From NCBI GenBank assembly GCA_964636325.1, contig CAZWRV010000005.1:55749-119748 (forward strand): a DNA stretch of 64,000 nt. The letters run 5' to 3'. The DNA comes from CAZWRV01 sp964636325 (GTDB lineage Bacteria > Verrucomicrobiota > Lentisphaeria > Victivallales > GWF2-50-93). Positions 43,318-52,555 of the stretch are shown piece by piece. The notes beneath the pieces were generated by a model that had not been told where the DNA came from, searched no databases, and saw only the letters and a list, made by a program, of their open reading frames with translations. Positions within the stretch are counted from its first letter, which is position 1. Every line of letters begins with the position of its first letter. The translations under genes and the position numbers were made by a program.

Positions 43318-45225
43318 TTAGCTGTTCAAGAGTTCCTGGAGGCCGGAGCTGCGTTCGACGGTCCTTTCCACGGCCTTTTTGAAGACGTCGTCCTTCATCA
43401 TTACGGAGGCGTGCTCTTCGGCGCGTGTGATTCCAGTGTAGACCAGTTCCCTGGTTAGGATCGGGCTGTGCTTGTCCGGAAGGACTACGAGTATTTTTTT
43501 GAAGCCTGAGCCCTGGGCCTTGTGGATAGTCATTGCATATGCGGTCTCGTGGGCGGGGAGGCGGGAAATCGGGAACGAGGAGAACTCGCCGCTCATGTCG
43601 TTTCTGGGGAAGTATGCCCTGAGCTCGGCCGCGCCGGTCTCGGAATCCGGCTCGGCGTCCCAGACGATGCCGGTGTCTCCGTTGAAGAGCCTGAGGGCGT
43701 AGTCGTTCTCGGTGATGATGATCGGGCGGCCCTTGTAGCAGTCTTCCCCGGAGGAGATGTCGATCCGGTACTTTTCCGCCAGAATCTCCATGACCATCAC
43801 GTTGATGCGTTCGACGCCGAAGTCGCCCCTGCGGTTTGAACATAGTATCCTGAACTCGTTGAACATCCTGTATGCGTCCTTGAGGTCTGGCTGCAGGTGG
43901 AAGGACGCGTATGTGCTGGCAGCGACGAACTCCTCGATTGCCGGCTTCAATTTTTTAGGCGGAGGCAGTTCGATCCTGCGGACGTCCTCGTGATCCTTTT
44001 TGATTTCTTCCAGCGCCAGTTCAGCCTTGTTCGCGTTGACGAGCCCGCTGACTTTCGCGATGCCCTTGTCCGGGGGGAACCGGAAGCTTTTTTCGAGCGA
44101 TACGGCGGTGTCGGACATCGGGGACATCCGGGCCGGGGGGTCATAGCTGCGGCGTTTTTCCGCGAACTTCGCAAACTCGGCGGCGAACGGTTCGGTGAAT
44201 CGGTTGATGTCGGCGGCGGCGCAGATGTCGGCGAGGATGGCGCCTGACTCTACGGAAGCGAGCTGGTTCTTGTCGCCGAGGAGGATGGCCTTGGCGTCGG
44301 GGCGCATGGCCTTGAAGAGCTTGGACATCAGAGGAAGGGAGACCATGGACGCCTCGTCCACAACGACGATGTCGGCGGGGAGGGTATTGCCGGAATTGTG
44401 CCTGAAATACGGTGACCCGGGGATGTATCCGAGGAGCCTGTGGATTGTCTTGGCCTCGATCGTGATGTTATTTGCGGCTTCGCCGCCGAGGTTCTTCCGG
44501 AGGGACTCCTGAATTCTGACTGCGGCCTTGCCTGTCGGGGCGCAGACGGCGATGTCGAGCTCGTCGCCCTTGGATCTGGCGTCCTCCAGGAGGAGCGAGA
44601 GGACGGCCGAGACGATGGTTGTTTTTCCGGTGCCTGGTCCGCCGGAGATGACGGAGAACCTGTTGCGGAGGGCCAGGAACACCGCAAGAATCTGGCCTTC
44701 GTCGATCTGCCATTTGGGGTTCTTTGCCGTCTGTCCGGCGAAATACGCCTTGAGCATGGCGCCCCACCTCTCCGGATTGTCGAGCGCCCTTGCCGGAGCC
44801 TTCGCGCGTATGGCGTCCGCTAGGCGCCGCTCGTAGTCCCAGTAGCGGTGGATGTAGAGACGGCCTGCGCCGTCGAGGACCAGAGGCGTCCTGGCCATTT
44901 TCTGCGCGGCGGCCAGGCCGGTCACTGGAGCTTCCATGAGGGACTTGATCCATGCGTCGGCGTCGGCGGGCAGGCGGATGTCCTTGACGATATCCATCTG
45001 CTCCTCGCCTGCATCGCCGACGCACTGGATCAGCGGACGGCCGGACATCTTCCTGATGTCGAGGCAGATGTTCTTGCCCTGCAGTGTGAGGTGGCTGAGC
45101 AGGACGCACGTGGGATACAACGTTTCCGGGGCTTTGGCACCGGCGAGCCGGCGCATGAGCCCGGCGAAGTGGAAGTCAATGTCGTCGAAGACGCCCTTGC
45201 CCTTCAGTGATTCGAGACTGTTCAT
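43318..45225 (-). CDS. recD: Exodeoxyribonuclease V subunit RecD
   Basis: SF1B helicase subunit of RecBCD, moving 5'-3' on one strand during double-strand break processing. 635 aa. Walker A GGPGTGKTT lies near residues 195-203, with a Q-like region before it. VCAPTGKAAVRIQESL is motif Ia, ADIVVVDEASMVS is motif II, LLGDKNQLASVESG motif III, and AMTIHKAQGSGFKKILVVLP plus LVYTGITRAEEHASVM near the C-terminus are motifs V and VI. ATG 45225 has GAGGTG upstream, inside the end of recB. The gene order is recC-recB-recD with no gaps, so the three subunits are made together. Nothing is missing. Confidence 0.95.
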   Translation of the reverse strand: MNSLESLKGKGVFDDIDFHFAGLMRRLAGAKAPETLYPTCVLLSHLTLQGKNICLDIRKMSGRPLIQCVGDAGEEQMDIVKDIRLPADADAWIKSLMEAPVTGLAAAQKMARTPLVLDGAGRLYIHRYWDYERRLADAIRAKAPARALDNPERWGAMLKAYFAGQTAKNPKWQIDEGQILAVFLALRNRFSVISGGPGTGKTTIVSAVLSLLLEDARSKGDELDIAVCAPTGKAAVRIQESLRKNLGGEAANNITIEAKTIHRLLGYIPGSPYFRHNSGNTLPADIVVVDEASMVSLPLMSKLFKAMRPDAKAILLGDKNQLASVESGAILADICAAADINRFTEPFAAEFAKFAEKRRSYDPPARMSPMSDTAVSLEKSFRFPPDKGIAKVSGLVNANKAELALEEIKKDHEDVRRIELPPPKKLKPAIEEFVAASTYASFHLQPDLKDAYRMFNEFRILCSNRRGDFGVERINVMVMEILAEKYRIDISSGEDCYKGRPIIITENDYALRLFNGDTGIVWDAEPDSETGAAELRAYFPRNDMSGEFSSFPISRLPAHETAYAMTIHKAQGSGFKKILVVLPDKHSPILTRELVYTGITRAEEHASVMMKDDVFKKAVERTVERSSGLQELLNS

Positions 45226-45227
45226 AT

Positions 45228-48200
45228 TCAAAACACCTCGATCAGTTTTTTGTCCGGCCGGTCGAAGAAGACGCCCGCCTGGCAGCCGGCCTTGGTCCTG
45301 GCGCCCATGCCCCTGAGGAAGAGATAGAAGACGCCGCCGAAGTCCTTCTCATAGTCGTAGTCCGCCGGGCTTTGTTTCTTGAGGAGCCGGTCGAGGGCGG
45401 CGACGTAGATGTGATACTGCAGGATGTAGAGGCTGGAGATCATCTTCCTGGCAATTCTTTCGGGGGTGTAGTCTGAAGCTTGGCTTGCGACGTAATTGGT
45501 CTTCCAGTCGAGGATGTAGTATCTGCCGCCGTGCCGGAATACGAGGTCCATCTTTCCGTTCATGAAGCCTCTGATGGCGTCGAAGTCGCAGGAGGCGAGC
45601 GCTGCCGGGAACCTGTCGCGGATTTCCTTGGAGCCTGCGTATTCCGCAAACGCCTTGGACAGCCTCGTCCTGGAGAATTGTTCCAGCGGGTAGTAGAATT
45701 CGAGTTCCGAGGCTCTGTGCTCCGTCCGTATGTCGGAGAGCCTGAAAGACGTTGCGCCCTGGAGCTGTTCGCCGAGGACGGAGAGGACCATTGCAGCGGC
45801 GGAGTCCAGCAGCTTTTCCGGCTCCTTGAAATAGTTCCTCAGGACGCCGGCTATCGCAGGCTTCATGGCCTCGGGGTCGGCGGCGAAGTCTATGTTCTCG
45901 AAGATGGAGTGGACGCAGTTGCCCAGTTCCGTGGCATGCAGCCTTCCCTTTGCCTGGCTCCAGAAGCCGGAGTCCTTCTTTTCATCTGGTGCCGCGGCCT
46001 CGCCCATGTCGTCTGAATCGTCGTCGAATTCATCGAAGGACATGTCGGTCTCCGCCGGGCCGGTCAGGGCGGAGAAGCTGGAGACCTTCCATCCGGTGTC
46101 GATGCGTCCCTTGAAGATTCTGGCGGAGGGGGCGAGCCTGTTGTCGTCGGGGACGAAGGAATACGACATCGAGGGGACTTCCTCCGGATAATCCGCCTTG
46201 AACGCATCGAACTTCGGATTCGCCTTAATTGCTTCGAGTGCTTCGCCCGGGACTTCGCGGAACCTGCTGTATTTCATGGCGTCGAAATAGCTGTCCGCAT
46301 CCATTGACCTCGGATATTTGCCGTCCTCGGGCTTCTTTTCTTTGCGAGGTTCGCAGAAAAGGTAGCCGAGGGGGCTGAAGTCGCTGTTCGAGATATTCCC
46401 CCAGTAGAAGGTGTTCCGGTTCTTGGCGCGTGTGGCGGCCACGTAGAGGAGGCGCATCAGCTCGGCGAACTCCTCGGTTTTCGTCTGCATGAACTTGGCG
46501 CCATCCTTGTCCTCGCCGAGGTGCAGCAGTCGTTTGAAATTGCCGTCGTGGTAGATGAAGTCGCAGTTTTCGCTCTTGATCACGTTGTGCGGGGCGAAGG
46601 GGCAGTAGACGATGGGGAATTCGAGGCCCTTGCTCTTGTGGACGGTCATTATCTTCACGGCCTGTTCGTCGCGTTCGAGCCTGATGAGGGCGGCATCGTC
46701 CTCATTTGAGGGGTCGGGGCTGGCCCTTTTTTCCCTGAGCCATGCGAGGAGCCTCCGCATTCCGAGCTTCCTGGAAGCCTCAGCGTCGTTGAGGAGTTCG
46801 GCGAGGTGCATGAGGTTTGTGAGGGCTCTTTCGCCGTCGGTGAAGGACAGCAGCCTTGAGCGGATGTTCCTCTTGTCGTGGAAGGCGTCCTTTTCGTTCA
46901 TGAATTCGCGGAACATCCTGATGAAGGCTCTTGTCTTCCAGACATGGTGGTAGCGCTGGAACCTTTTTGTCCAGTCCTCGAATCTTTTCCGGCTTCCGGC
47001 GTCTGCGCCGTTGTCGGCGATGCATGAGGGGTCTTCGGCGAAGAGGCGCGTGCCGAGGGCGGCGGCCACCCTGCCGTAGTCCCCCGGGTCGGCGACGGCG
47101 CGGAGGAATATCTCCATGTGCCAGGCCTCTTCGGTGTCGAAGACGGTGCCGGTGTTCTGCAGCACGGCCGGAATCCTGCGCTTTTCGAGGGCCGCCTTGA
47201 CCATTGCGGCCTCCCAGTTGGACCTGGTGAGGACAGCGAAGTCGGAAGGAAGTATCTGCTGTGGCTTTTCCCCGGGTGTTTCGAATCCGGCCCTGCCCTC
47301 CTTGGACAAGTTCAGGAGCCGCATGATCTCCGCGGAGAGCGACCTGCAGATGGCCTTTTTCGAATCGCGAAGTTTGACGGTCTCGCCGTCCCCGTCCGTC
47401 CAGCAGAGCCTCAGGGCCGAGGCGTCCTTGCCGTCAATGACGAGCCTTCTTCTGTTCCCCTTGCTTTTGTCCGTGTGCGCGACGGGCCTGTATGCCATCT
47501 CGTCGAGGACGAAAGGATTGAATCCGTCCTTGGACGCAGTGCCGAAGAAGGCGTTTATTCCCTCGACAAGGCCGGTCTGGGTCCTGTAGTTGACGCCGAG
47601 GACAAACTGCCTTTCCACGCGCCTGGTTGCCTTGAAGTAGGTGAAGACATCGGCGCTGCGGAAGGAGTAGATGGCCTGCTTTGGGTCGCCTATGAAGAAG
47701 ACGATCGGGGCGGGGCGGCCGTCCTCCGGAGGCATGTCTATGAAGACGGTCCTGAAAATCTCGTACTGCACGGGGTCGGTGTCCTGGAATTCGTCAATGA
47801 GGACCGCACCGTATCTGTCCCTGATGGCGCAGCGTAGCAGATCGTTTGAGCGGACCGCGTCCCTCAGCCTTACTAGGAGGTCGTCGAAGGACTGGACGTT
47901 GTCGGCCAGCTTCCTTCTTTCCAGCTCCTGGAGGAGAAAGCGGTGGAATTCGGTCTTGAGCGAGAGCGAATATCCGTCAAGGGCATCCTGCAGGCGGTCG
48001 CAGATGTCGAAGAATCCGTGCCTGGAGACGGGGTTCTTGGGTTTTTCCTTCATCGAAGCTGCGATGAATCCGTTTGTGAACTTCAGTATTGTTTCGAAGG
48101 ACTCGGCGTTCATGATTCCTCTGCGGAAGTCGTCCAGGACGGCGCTGTATGCATCCATGTTCGCCTTGCCGAACGTCTTCCCCTGCGCCGCCTTCAAATC

Positions 48201-48926
48201 GCCGTTGGAGACGATGAGTCCGTAAATTTCATTTCTGCGGGCATCCCATTCCTTCCTGACGTTATTGCAGGCGGCGAGGAGTTCCATCTCCGCATCCCCG
48301 ACGGGCTTTGCATCCTTTCTCGCGAGCTCGATTCCCGGCTTGGTCATGCTTTTCGCCAATTCCCTGAGGGCGGTCAATGTGACTCCGCAGTGCTCCGCCG
48401 CGGCCGCCAATTCCGGTTCGCGCCCGTAGAATCTCCTGCGCCAGAAGTCGTCTATGGCCGCGGAGATCAGCTCCTGCTGGTCGTTGATCAGTTCGGTGTC
48501 GAAGGGGATGGCGGATTCGAAGGAGCATTCGTTGAGCATGCGGCTGCAGAACCCGTGGATTGTGAAGATGGATGCCGTGTCGAAGTCGAAGATGGCGATC
48601 TTGAGGAGTGTTGTCGCCCTTTCGGCGGATGCCTTGCCGCCAAGGACTTTGTCGAGGATGATTTTCCCCTCGGGATCCACTTTCTGCGGGTCTCTTGATT
48701 CGAGGTATTGGAGCGCGGCGGCAAGCTCGGAGCGGATCTTGTCCCTCAGCTCGGCGGTCGCGGCCTCTGTGAACGTGACGGCGAGTATCTTCTCGACCGG
48801 CAGTTGCATTTCGACGACGAGCCTGAGGAATATCTTCTGTATGCTGAAGGTCTTGCCGGTGCCGGCGCTGGCCTCGATGACGTTGACACCCTTAAGTTCG
48901 CATTCGGCTGGCTTGAAGATTTCCAT
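45228..48926 (-). CDS. recB: Exodeoxyribonuclease V subunit RecB (helicase-nuclease)
   Basis: 1232 aa, the 3'-5' helicase and only nuclease of the complex. UvrD-type Walker A ASAGTGKTFS lies near residues 19-28, followed by ILAVTFTEAATAELRDKIR. Motif II is ALIDEFQDTDPVQYEIF, with ACAIRDRYGAVL-like sequence before it. KIMTVHKSKGLEFPIVYCPF is motif V and ELMRLLYVAATRAKNR motif VI. The nuclease domain at the C-terminus has GKMDLVFRHGGRYYILDWKTN, with the metal-binding Asp and D-W-K near residue 1140, then LQYHIYVAALDRLL. The start codon directly follows the recC stop. The length is typical. Confidence 0.96.
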   Translation of the reverse strand: MEIFKPAECELKGVNVIEASAGTGKTFSIQKIFLRLVVEMQLPVEKILAVTFTEAATAELRDKIRSELAAALQYLESRDPQKVDPEGKIILDKVLGGKASAERATTLLKIAIFDFDTASIFTIHGFCSRMLNECSFESAIPFDTELINDQQELISAAIDDFWRRRFYGREPELAAAAEHCGVTLTALRELAKSMTKPGIELARKDAKPVGDAEMELLAACNNVRKEWDARRNEIYGLIVSNGDLKAAQGKTFGKANMDAYSAVLDDFRRGIMNAESFETILKFTNGFIAASMKEKPKNPVSRHGFFDICDRLQDALDGYSLSLKTEFHRFLLQELERRKLADNVQSFDDLLVRLRDAVRSNDLLRCAIRDRYGAVLIDEFQDTDPVQYEIFRTVFIDMPPEDGRPAPIVFFIGDPKQAIYSFRSADVFTYFKATRRVERQFVLGVNYRTQTGLVEGINAFFGTASKDGFNPFVLDEMAYRPVAHTDKSKGNRRRLVIDGKDASALRLCWTDGDGETVKLRDSKKAICRSLSAEIMRLLNLSKEGRAGFETPGEKPQQILPSDFAVLTRSNWEAAMVKAALEKRRIPAVLQNTGTVFDTEEAWHMEIFLRAVADPGDYGRVAAALGTRLFAEDPSCIADNGADAGSRKRFEDWTKRFQRYHHVWKTRAFIRMFREFMNEKDAFHDKRNIRSRLLSFTDGERALTNLMHLAELLNDAEASRKLGMRRLLAWLREKRASPDPSNEDDAALIRLERDEQAVKIMTVHKSKGLEFPIVYCPFAPHNVIKSENCDFIYHDGNFKRLLHLGEDKDGAKFMQTKTEEFAELMRLLYVAATRAKNRNTFYWGNISNSDFSPLGYLFCEPRKEKKPEDGKYPRSMDADSYFDAMKYSRFREVPGEALEAIKANPKFDAFKADYPEEVPSMSYSFVPDDNRLAPSARIFKGRIDTGWKVSSFSALTGPAETDMSFDEFDDDSDDMGEAAAPDEKKDSGFWSQAKGRLHATELGNCVHSIFENIDFAADPEAMKPAIAGVLRNYFKEPEKLLDSAAAMVLSVLGEQLQGATSFRLSDIRTEHRASELEFYYPLEQFSRTRLSKAFAEYAGSKEIRDRFPAALASCDFDAIRGFMNGKMDLVFRHGGRYYILDWKTNYVASQASDYTPERIARKMISSLYILQYHIYVAALDRLLKKQSPADYDYEKDFGGVFYLFLRGMGARTKAGCQAGVFFDRPDKKLIEVF

Positions 48927-51900
48927 CTATACCCCCTTGCCTTTCCTCCTGCCTTTGCCGCCGCCCTTGCCGCCGGAAGCTGTTTCGGGGGCGGAGCCGG
49001 GGGAGGACGCATTTCCTGCCCCGCCTTCTTTTTTGGTGCTGACGACAGCCTCCTCCAAAGGTCCGAACACAGCCAGGGCGAGGTTGACGAACTCCTGCAG
49101 ATACTGCTCCAGCTCAGGTGCTTCGAAGAGGGACTCGGTGAAGCAGTATCTTATGTACGGGTCTTCGGATTCGCTTGGGCCGGCGCCGCTGAAATCCTTG
49201 GGCTCATACTCGGACTGCGCCTTTTTCATCGCCGCGGCGGAACCCTTTTTCAGAGCGTCGACGAAACTATGCGACGTGTCAGGGAAGAACGGAATCGGGC
49301 GCGAACATCCTTCCTCATATATGGAAAGCAGCGCCTTGAGCTCCTTGATCGCGTTCTCCCGGCTGATGGGGGCGAAAGTGACGACTTCCCTGGACTTCTG
49401 ATCTTTTCCTATGAGCATGCATGTTTCCGCCCGGTTTCCGCTTGCGCAGGCGGCGAGGTGGTATATCCATGCATCGAGCCGGTATTTCGCCCTTTTCGAA
49501 ACATAGAAGCAGAACACCTGTTTGACTGTCTCCCCCCCCCGGTAGATGTTCAGGAGCTTGCCCCTGAGCCGGGTGAGGGAGCCGACTTCTATATCCACCG
49601 GAACCGGTTCGGCCGGAGCCAGTCCGGACACGATCTCCTTGAACTTTTCAACGAATGGGCGGATGCCGTCGAGGCTTTTCTTGTAAGTGGCCGAGGCGAA
49701 AGGCTCGGGCGGGAGCAAACCCTTGGCGCTGATGTCCAAAAAGTGCTTTCCCCCAATTTGGAACTCCGTGGAGGCGTCGTCTTTGATCCTCGCGGCTACT
49801 ATTTCCTGGTTCACCGCGTATGCGGCGAGGTTGTCCAGTTCGAATATCTCCCTTTCGTCCAGTTCGGCCTCGTCCGAGTCATCCAGGCGAATCTTCAGGC
49901 TGTTCTTGAGGAAGGACTTGGGCGGATTCTTGAAGAATGCGACCAGGGCGTCGACGCCGAGCGATTTCGTCTTTTCCAAGGCGGTCGGCTGCCTGTCCGC
50001 AGGCCAGAACACGTGGACCGACTTCTTGCCGGCGGGGCTTAGCAGCTCGGCCGCGGCCTCGTAGTTCAGGTGCGAATGGCTGAATATCTTGGAGTCCCTC
50101 TTCTGGAGGAAGTTCCTGTAGCTGAAGGCTTGAAGCGGATGCTCGGTGAAAATCTCATCCCTCCTGCAGCCGTACTGTCCCACGAGTAGGTCGAGCAGGT
50201 CGCTGACGCAGACCGAGGGGGGCAGCGGCTTGTTGTCCTGCATGCTTCGGCCGGTGTAGCTGACGTAGAGGAATTCCCTGGCGGAGACCAGCGCCTCCAG
50301 GAAGAGATACTTGTCCTCGAACCTGGGATCCCTGTCGCACCTTCTCGGCTTGTCGGCCATCAGGTCGAATCCGGCCCTTCTGCTCTGCCGCGGGAAGCCG
50401 CCGTCGTTCATCCCGATCATGCAGACGACCTTGAACGGTATGCTTCTCATGGGCAGAAGTTCGCAGAAGGTGACCCCGCAGCTCATGAAGCCGCCCTCGT
50501 TCCTCTCCTTTTCGAAGCTTTGAGCGAGGCATGCCCTGATGATGTCGAGGGAGATTTCGGCGTCGTATCCGGAAGCCTCCTGAAGCGCGCCGAACCTTCT
50601 GACGATGCGCCAGAGATGGACCATCTGGGCACGGTTGTCGTTCCTCTGCCTGAAGAACGATCTGATGATTTCGCCGAGGAACTCGCTCCATCCGGAGAGA
50701 GACCTGGGGGTTTCCAGGCGGCGGCCGAAGTCGAAGATGCGGCCGGTGAATTCCGCAAGCCTGCCGAGCGTGGCGGCTGCGCCCTCCTCGATTTTAGGAT
50801 ACGGGAAAATCCTGCCGCCGCCTTGAGGAGTGAAGCAGTCCTTGTTCTCCTCGGTCCCGAGGGCGAAGCCGAGGAGCATCCTGTCCAGGCCTGCCTTCCA
50901 GGAGCCTTCGTCGAACGCGGGCAGGCCGAACGACTTCCTGTTTTCCGCGTCGATGCCCCATCGGACACCGGATTCGGCAAGCCAGGTCTTGATGTCGGAG
51001 ACCTCGGACTCGGAGATGCCGAAGCAGTCCCTGACACCGTCGGTGTCGAGGATGTCGATGAGCGAAGGCGCCGAGAACCTGGTCCTTCCAAGGTCGATTA
51101 TGCCGAGGAAGGCCTTGAACACCGGGCTCTCCGACGAGACAGTTCTGTCGGCGATGGAGTGGGGGATGTATTTTTTGGGGAAATCCGAGCCGGGTTCCTT
51201 CTCGGCGGAGTCGAATACTGCCTTGATGAACGGGGCGTAGCTCGCGATGTCGGGGGTGACCACGAGGATGTCCTTCGGCTCCACGCCTTTTTCCTCGATG
51301 AGCTTGAGCAGGTTGTCGTAGAGCACTTCGACTTCGCGCATAGGGTTGTAGCACGAGTGGAACTGTATGTTCAGGTCGGTGTCCGCGCCCCTTGCGGCGG
51401 ACTTTTCCGGAAGCTCGAGCATGTCCCTCTGGAGCATCGAGAGGATGCTGTCGCCGTCGGGCGGGCTGAAGAGCGCTCCGGCCTCAAGGCCCGAGAGCTT
51501 TTCCGTGATCATCCAGTGGAAGTCGCCGCCGTATTTGCCCATGGACGCGAGGAGCGGATGGGCCGTCTCGTAATGGAGCTCCGCGGCGTCCTTTCCGCGC
51601 CTGACGGCGATCTTGAGCAGCTTTTTCTCGGGGACGATGTCGCCCCAGTAGCGCTCGCAGGGGGTGAGCGAGAAGAAGTTGACTTCGATCTTCCCTGAAA
51701 GCGCCTTGAATATGTCGATGTAGAGAGGGGGCAGCACCGATATTCCGAATATGAATATGCGCCGGGGCAGTTTCCTGAAGGAAATCCCGCCGGAATCCTT
51801 CTTGGCCGCGGAATCAAGCCTTTCAATGAATTCGCGGCAGCGCATGGAAGGCAAATGCTGTTCGCAGCCCGAGACTATTTCCTCGAAGAGCATCTTCTGC

Positions 51901-52409
51901 CAGCGCGCCCTGTCCGCATCCTCGTCCTTGAATCCGCCGAGGATCATTTCCGGACGGTAGACCATGTATTGGTCGAATACGCCGGCGATCCTGTTTGAGA
52001 GCTGGTAGAGCTTGATGTTGCCGCGGTCGCCGTCAAGATATGCGGCCGGGGCCTTGAATGTCCCGTCCTTGTCCGCATCTACTAGGCCCGGCAGCAGCCT
52101 CATGATCTTCCATGCCATGGTCTCGGGGTCGAACGGATCCGCGCCTACCGGCATAGGCATGCCGGAGACTTCGGGGAACAGCTCGCCGAATATGAACGAC
52201 TTGGGAAACGGGAATGAGATGTTGGCGGAGATGCCGGTCGCCTCCGCGATCTTGAAGCTGAGCCAGCGCTCCATCCCCTTGCTCTGGACTACTATCACTT
52301 CCTTGGGGAAGAGCGAGGAGCCGGCATTTTCCTGGGGCTCCTTCAAGATGCAGACGAGAAGTTCCGCAAGCGATTCGAGCCTGTTGCCCGTATATAGTCT
52401 GAATGCCAT
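48927..52409 (-). CDS. recC: Exodeoxyribonuclease V subunit RecC
   Basis: 1160 aa from ATG 52409, which has GGAGGG seven bases upstream; the open frame starts slightly earlier. RecC is an inactivated helicase-nuclease that scans for Chi and splits the strands. Typical segments: MAFRLYTGNRLESLAELL at the start, VVQSKGMERWLSFKIAE, FPFPKSFIFGELF, DILVVTPDIASYAPFI, FCELLPMRSIPFKVVCMIGMNDGGFPR and FLEALVSAREFLYVSYTGR. The last about 35 residues are a Gly/Lys/Ser-rich tail (ASGGKGGGKGRRKGKGV) not usual for the family and probably disordered. It is the first gene of the recCBD operon. Confidence 0.94.
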   Translation of the reverse strand: MAFRLYTGNRLESLAELLVCILKEPQENAGSSLFPKEVIVVQSKGMERWLSFKIAEATGISANISFPFPKSFIFGELFPEVSGMPMPVGADPFDPETMAWKIMRLLPGLVDADKDGTFKAPAAYLDGDRGNIKLYQLSNRIAGVFDQYMVYRPEMILGGFKDEDADRARWQKMLFEEIVSGCEQHLPSMRCREFIERLDSAAKKDSGGISFRKLPRRIFIFGISVLPPLYIDIFKALSGKIEVNFFSLTPCERYWGDIVPEKKLLKIAVRRGKDAAELHYETAHPLLASMGKYGGDFHWMITEKLSGLEAGALFSPPDGDSILSMLQRDMLELPEKSAARGADTDLNIQFHSCYNPMREVEVLYDNLLKLIEEKGVEPKDILVVTPDIASYAPFIKAVFDSAEKEPGSDFPKKYIPHSIADRTVSSESPVFKAFLGIIDLGRTRFSAPSLIDILDTDGVRDCFGISESEVSDIKTWLAESGVRWGIDAENRKSFGLPAFDEGSWKAGLDRMLLGFALGTEENKDCFTPQGGGRIFPYPKIEEGAAATLGRLAEFTGRIFDFGRRLETPRSLSGWSEFLGEIIRSFFRQRNDNRAQMVHLWRIVRRFGALQEASGYDAEISLDIIRACLAQSFEKERNEGGFMSCGVTFCELLPMRSIPFKVVCMIGMNDGGFPRQSRRAGFDLMADKPRRCDRDPRFEDKYLFLEALVSAREFLYVSYTGRSMQDNKPLPPSVCVSDLLDLLVGQYGCRRDEIFTEHPLQAFSYRNFLQKRDSKIFSHSHLNYEAAAELLSPAGKKSVHVFWPADRQPTALEKTKSLGVDALVAFFKNPPKSFLKNSLKIRLDDSDEAELDEREIFELDNLAAYAVNQEIVAARIKDDASTEFQIGGKHFLDISAKGLLPPEPFASATYKKSLDGIRPFVEKFKEIVSGLAPAEPVPVDIEVGSLTRLRGKLLNIYRGGETVKQVFCFYVSKRAKYRLDAWIYHLAACASGNRAETCMLIGKDQKSREVVTFAPISRENAIKELKALLSIYEEGCSRPIPFFPDTSHSFVDALKKGSAAAMKKAQSEYEPKDFSGAGPSESEDPYIRYCFTESLFEAPELEQYLQEFVNLALAVFGPLEEAVVSTKKEGGAGNASSPGSAPETASGGKGGGKGRRKGKGV

Positions 52410-52555
52410 GATTCGCCCTCCAGCCCGGCGGCGGCCCAGGCTCAAATCTGAATTTCGAATGCGGGTAGCCTGCTTGGTTCCGTTTCGCGCTTATTATATG
52501 GGATAAGGGAGGACATTTTATGTCCTACTTCACCGCTATTCTGCCCTTGTTCGAT

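Noticed and set aside
48708..50042. Long plus-strand open frame opposite recB/recC
   Set aside because: It lies antisense to clear, motif-complete RecB and RecC sequence. High GC content makes stops rare on the other strand. No domain or ribosome site.
50520..51698. 392-codon plus-strand open frame opposite recC
   Set aside because: Antisense shadow of RecC; low-complexity Glu/Arg/Gly-rich translation without any recognisable family.
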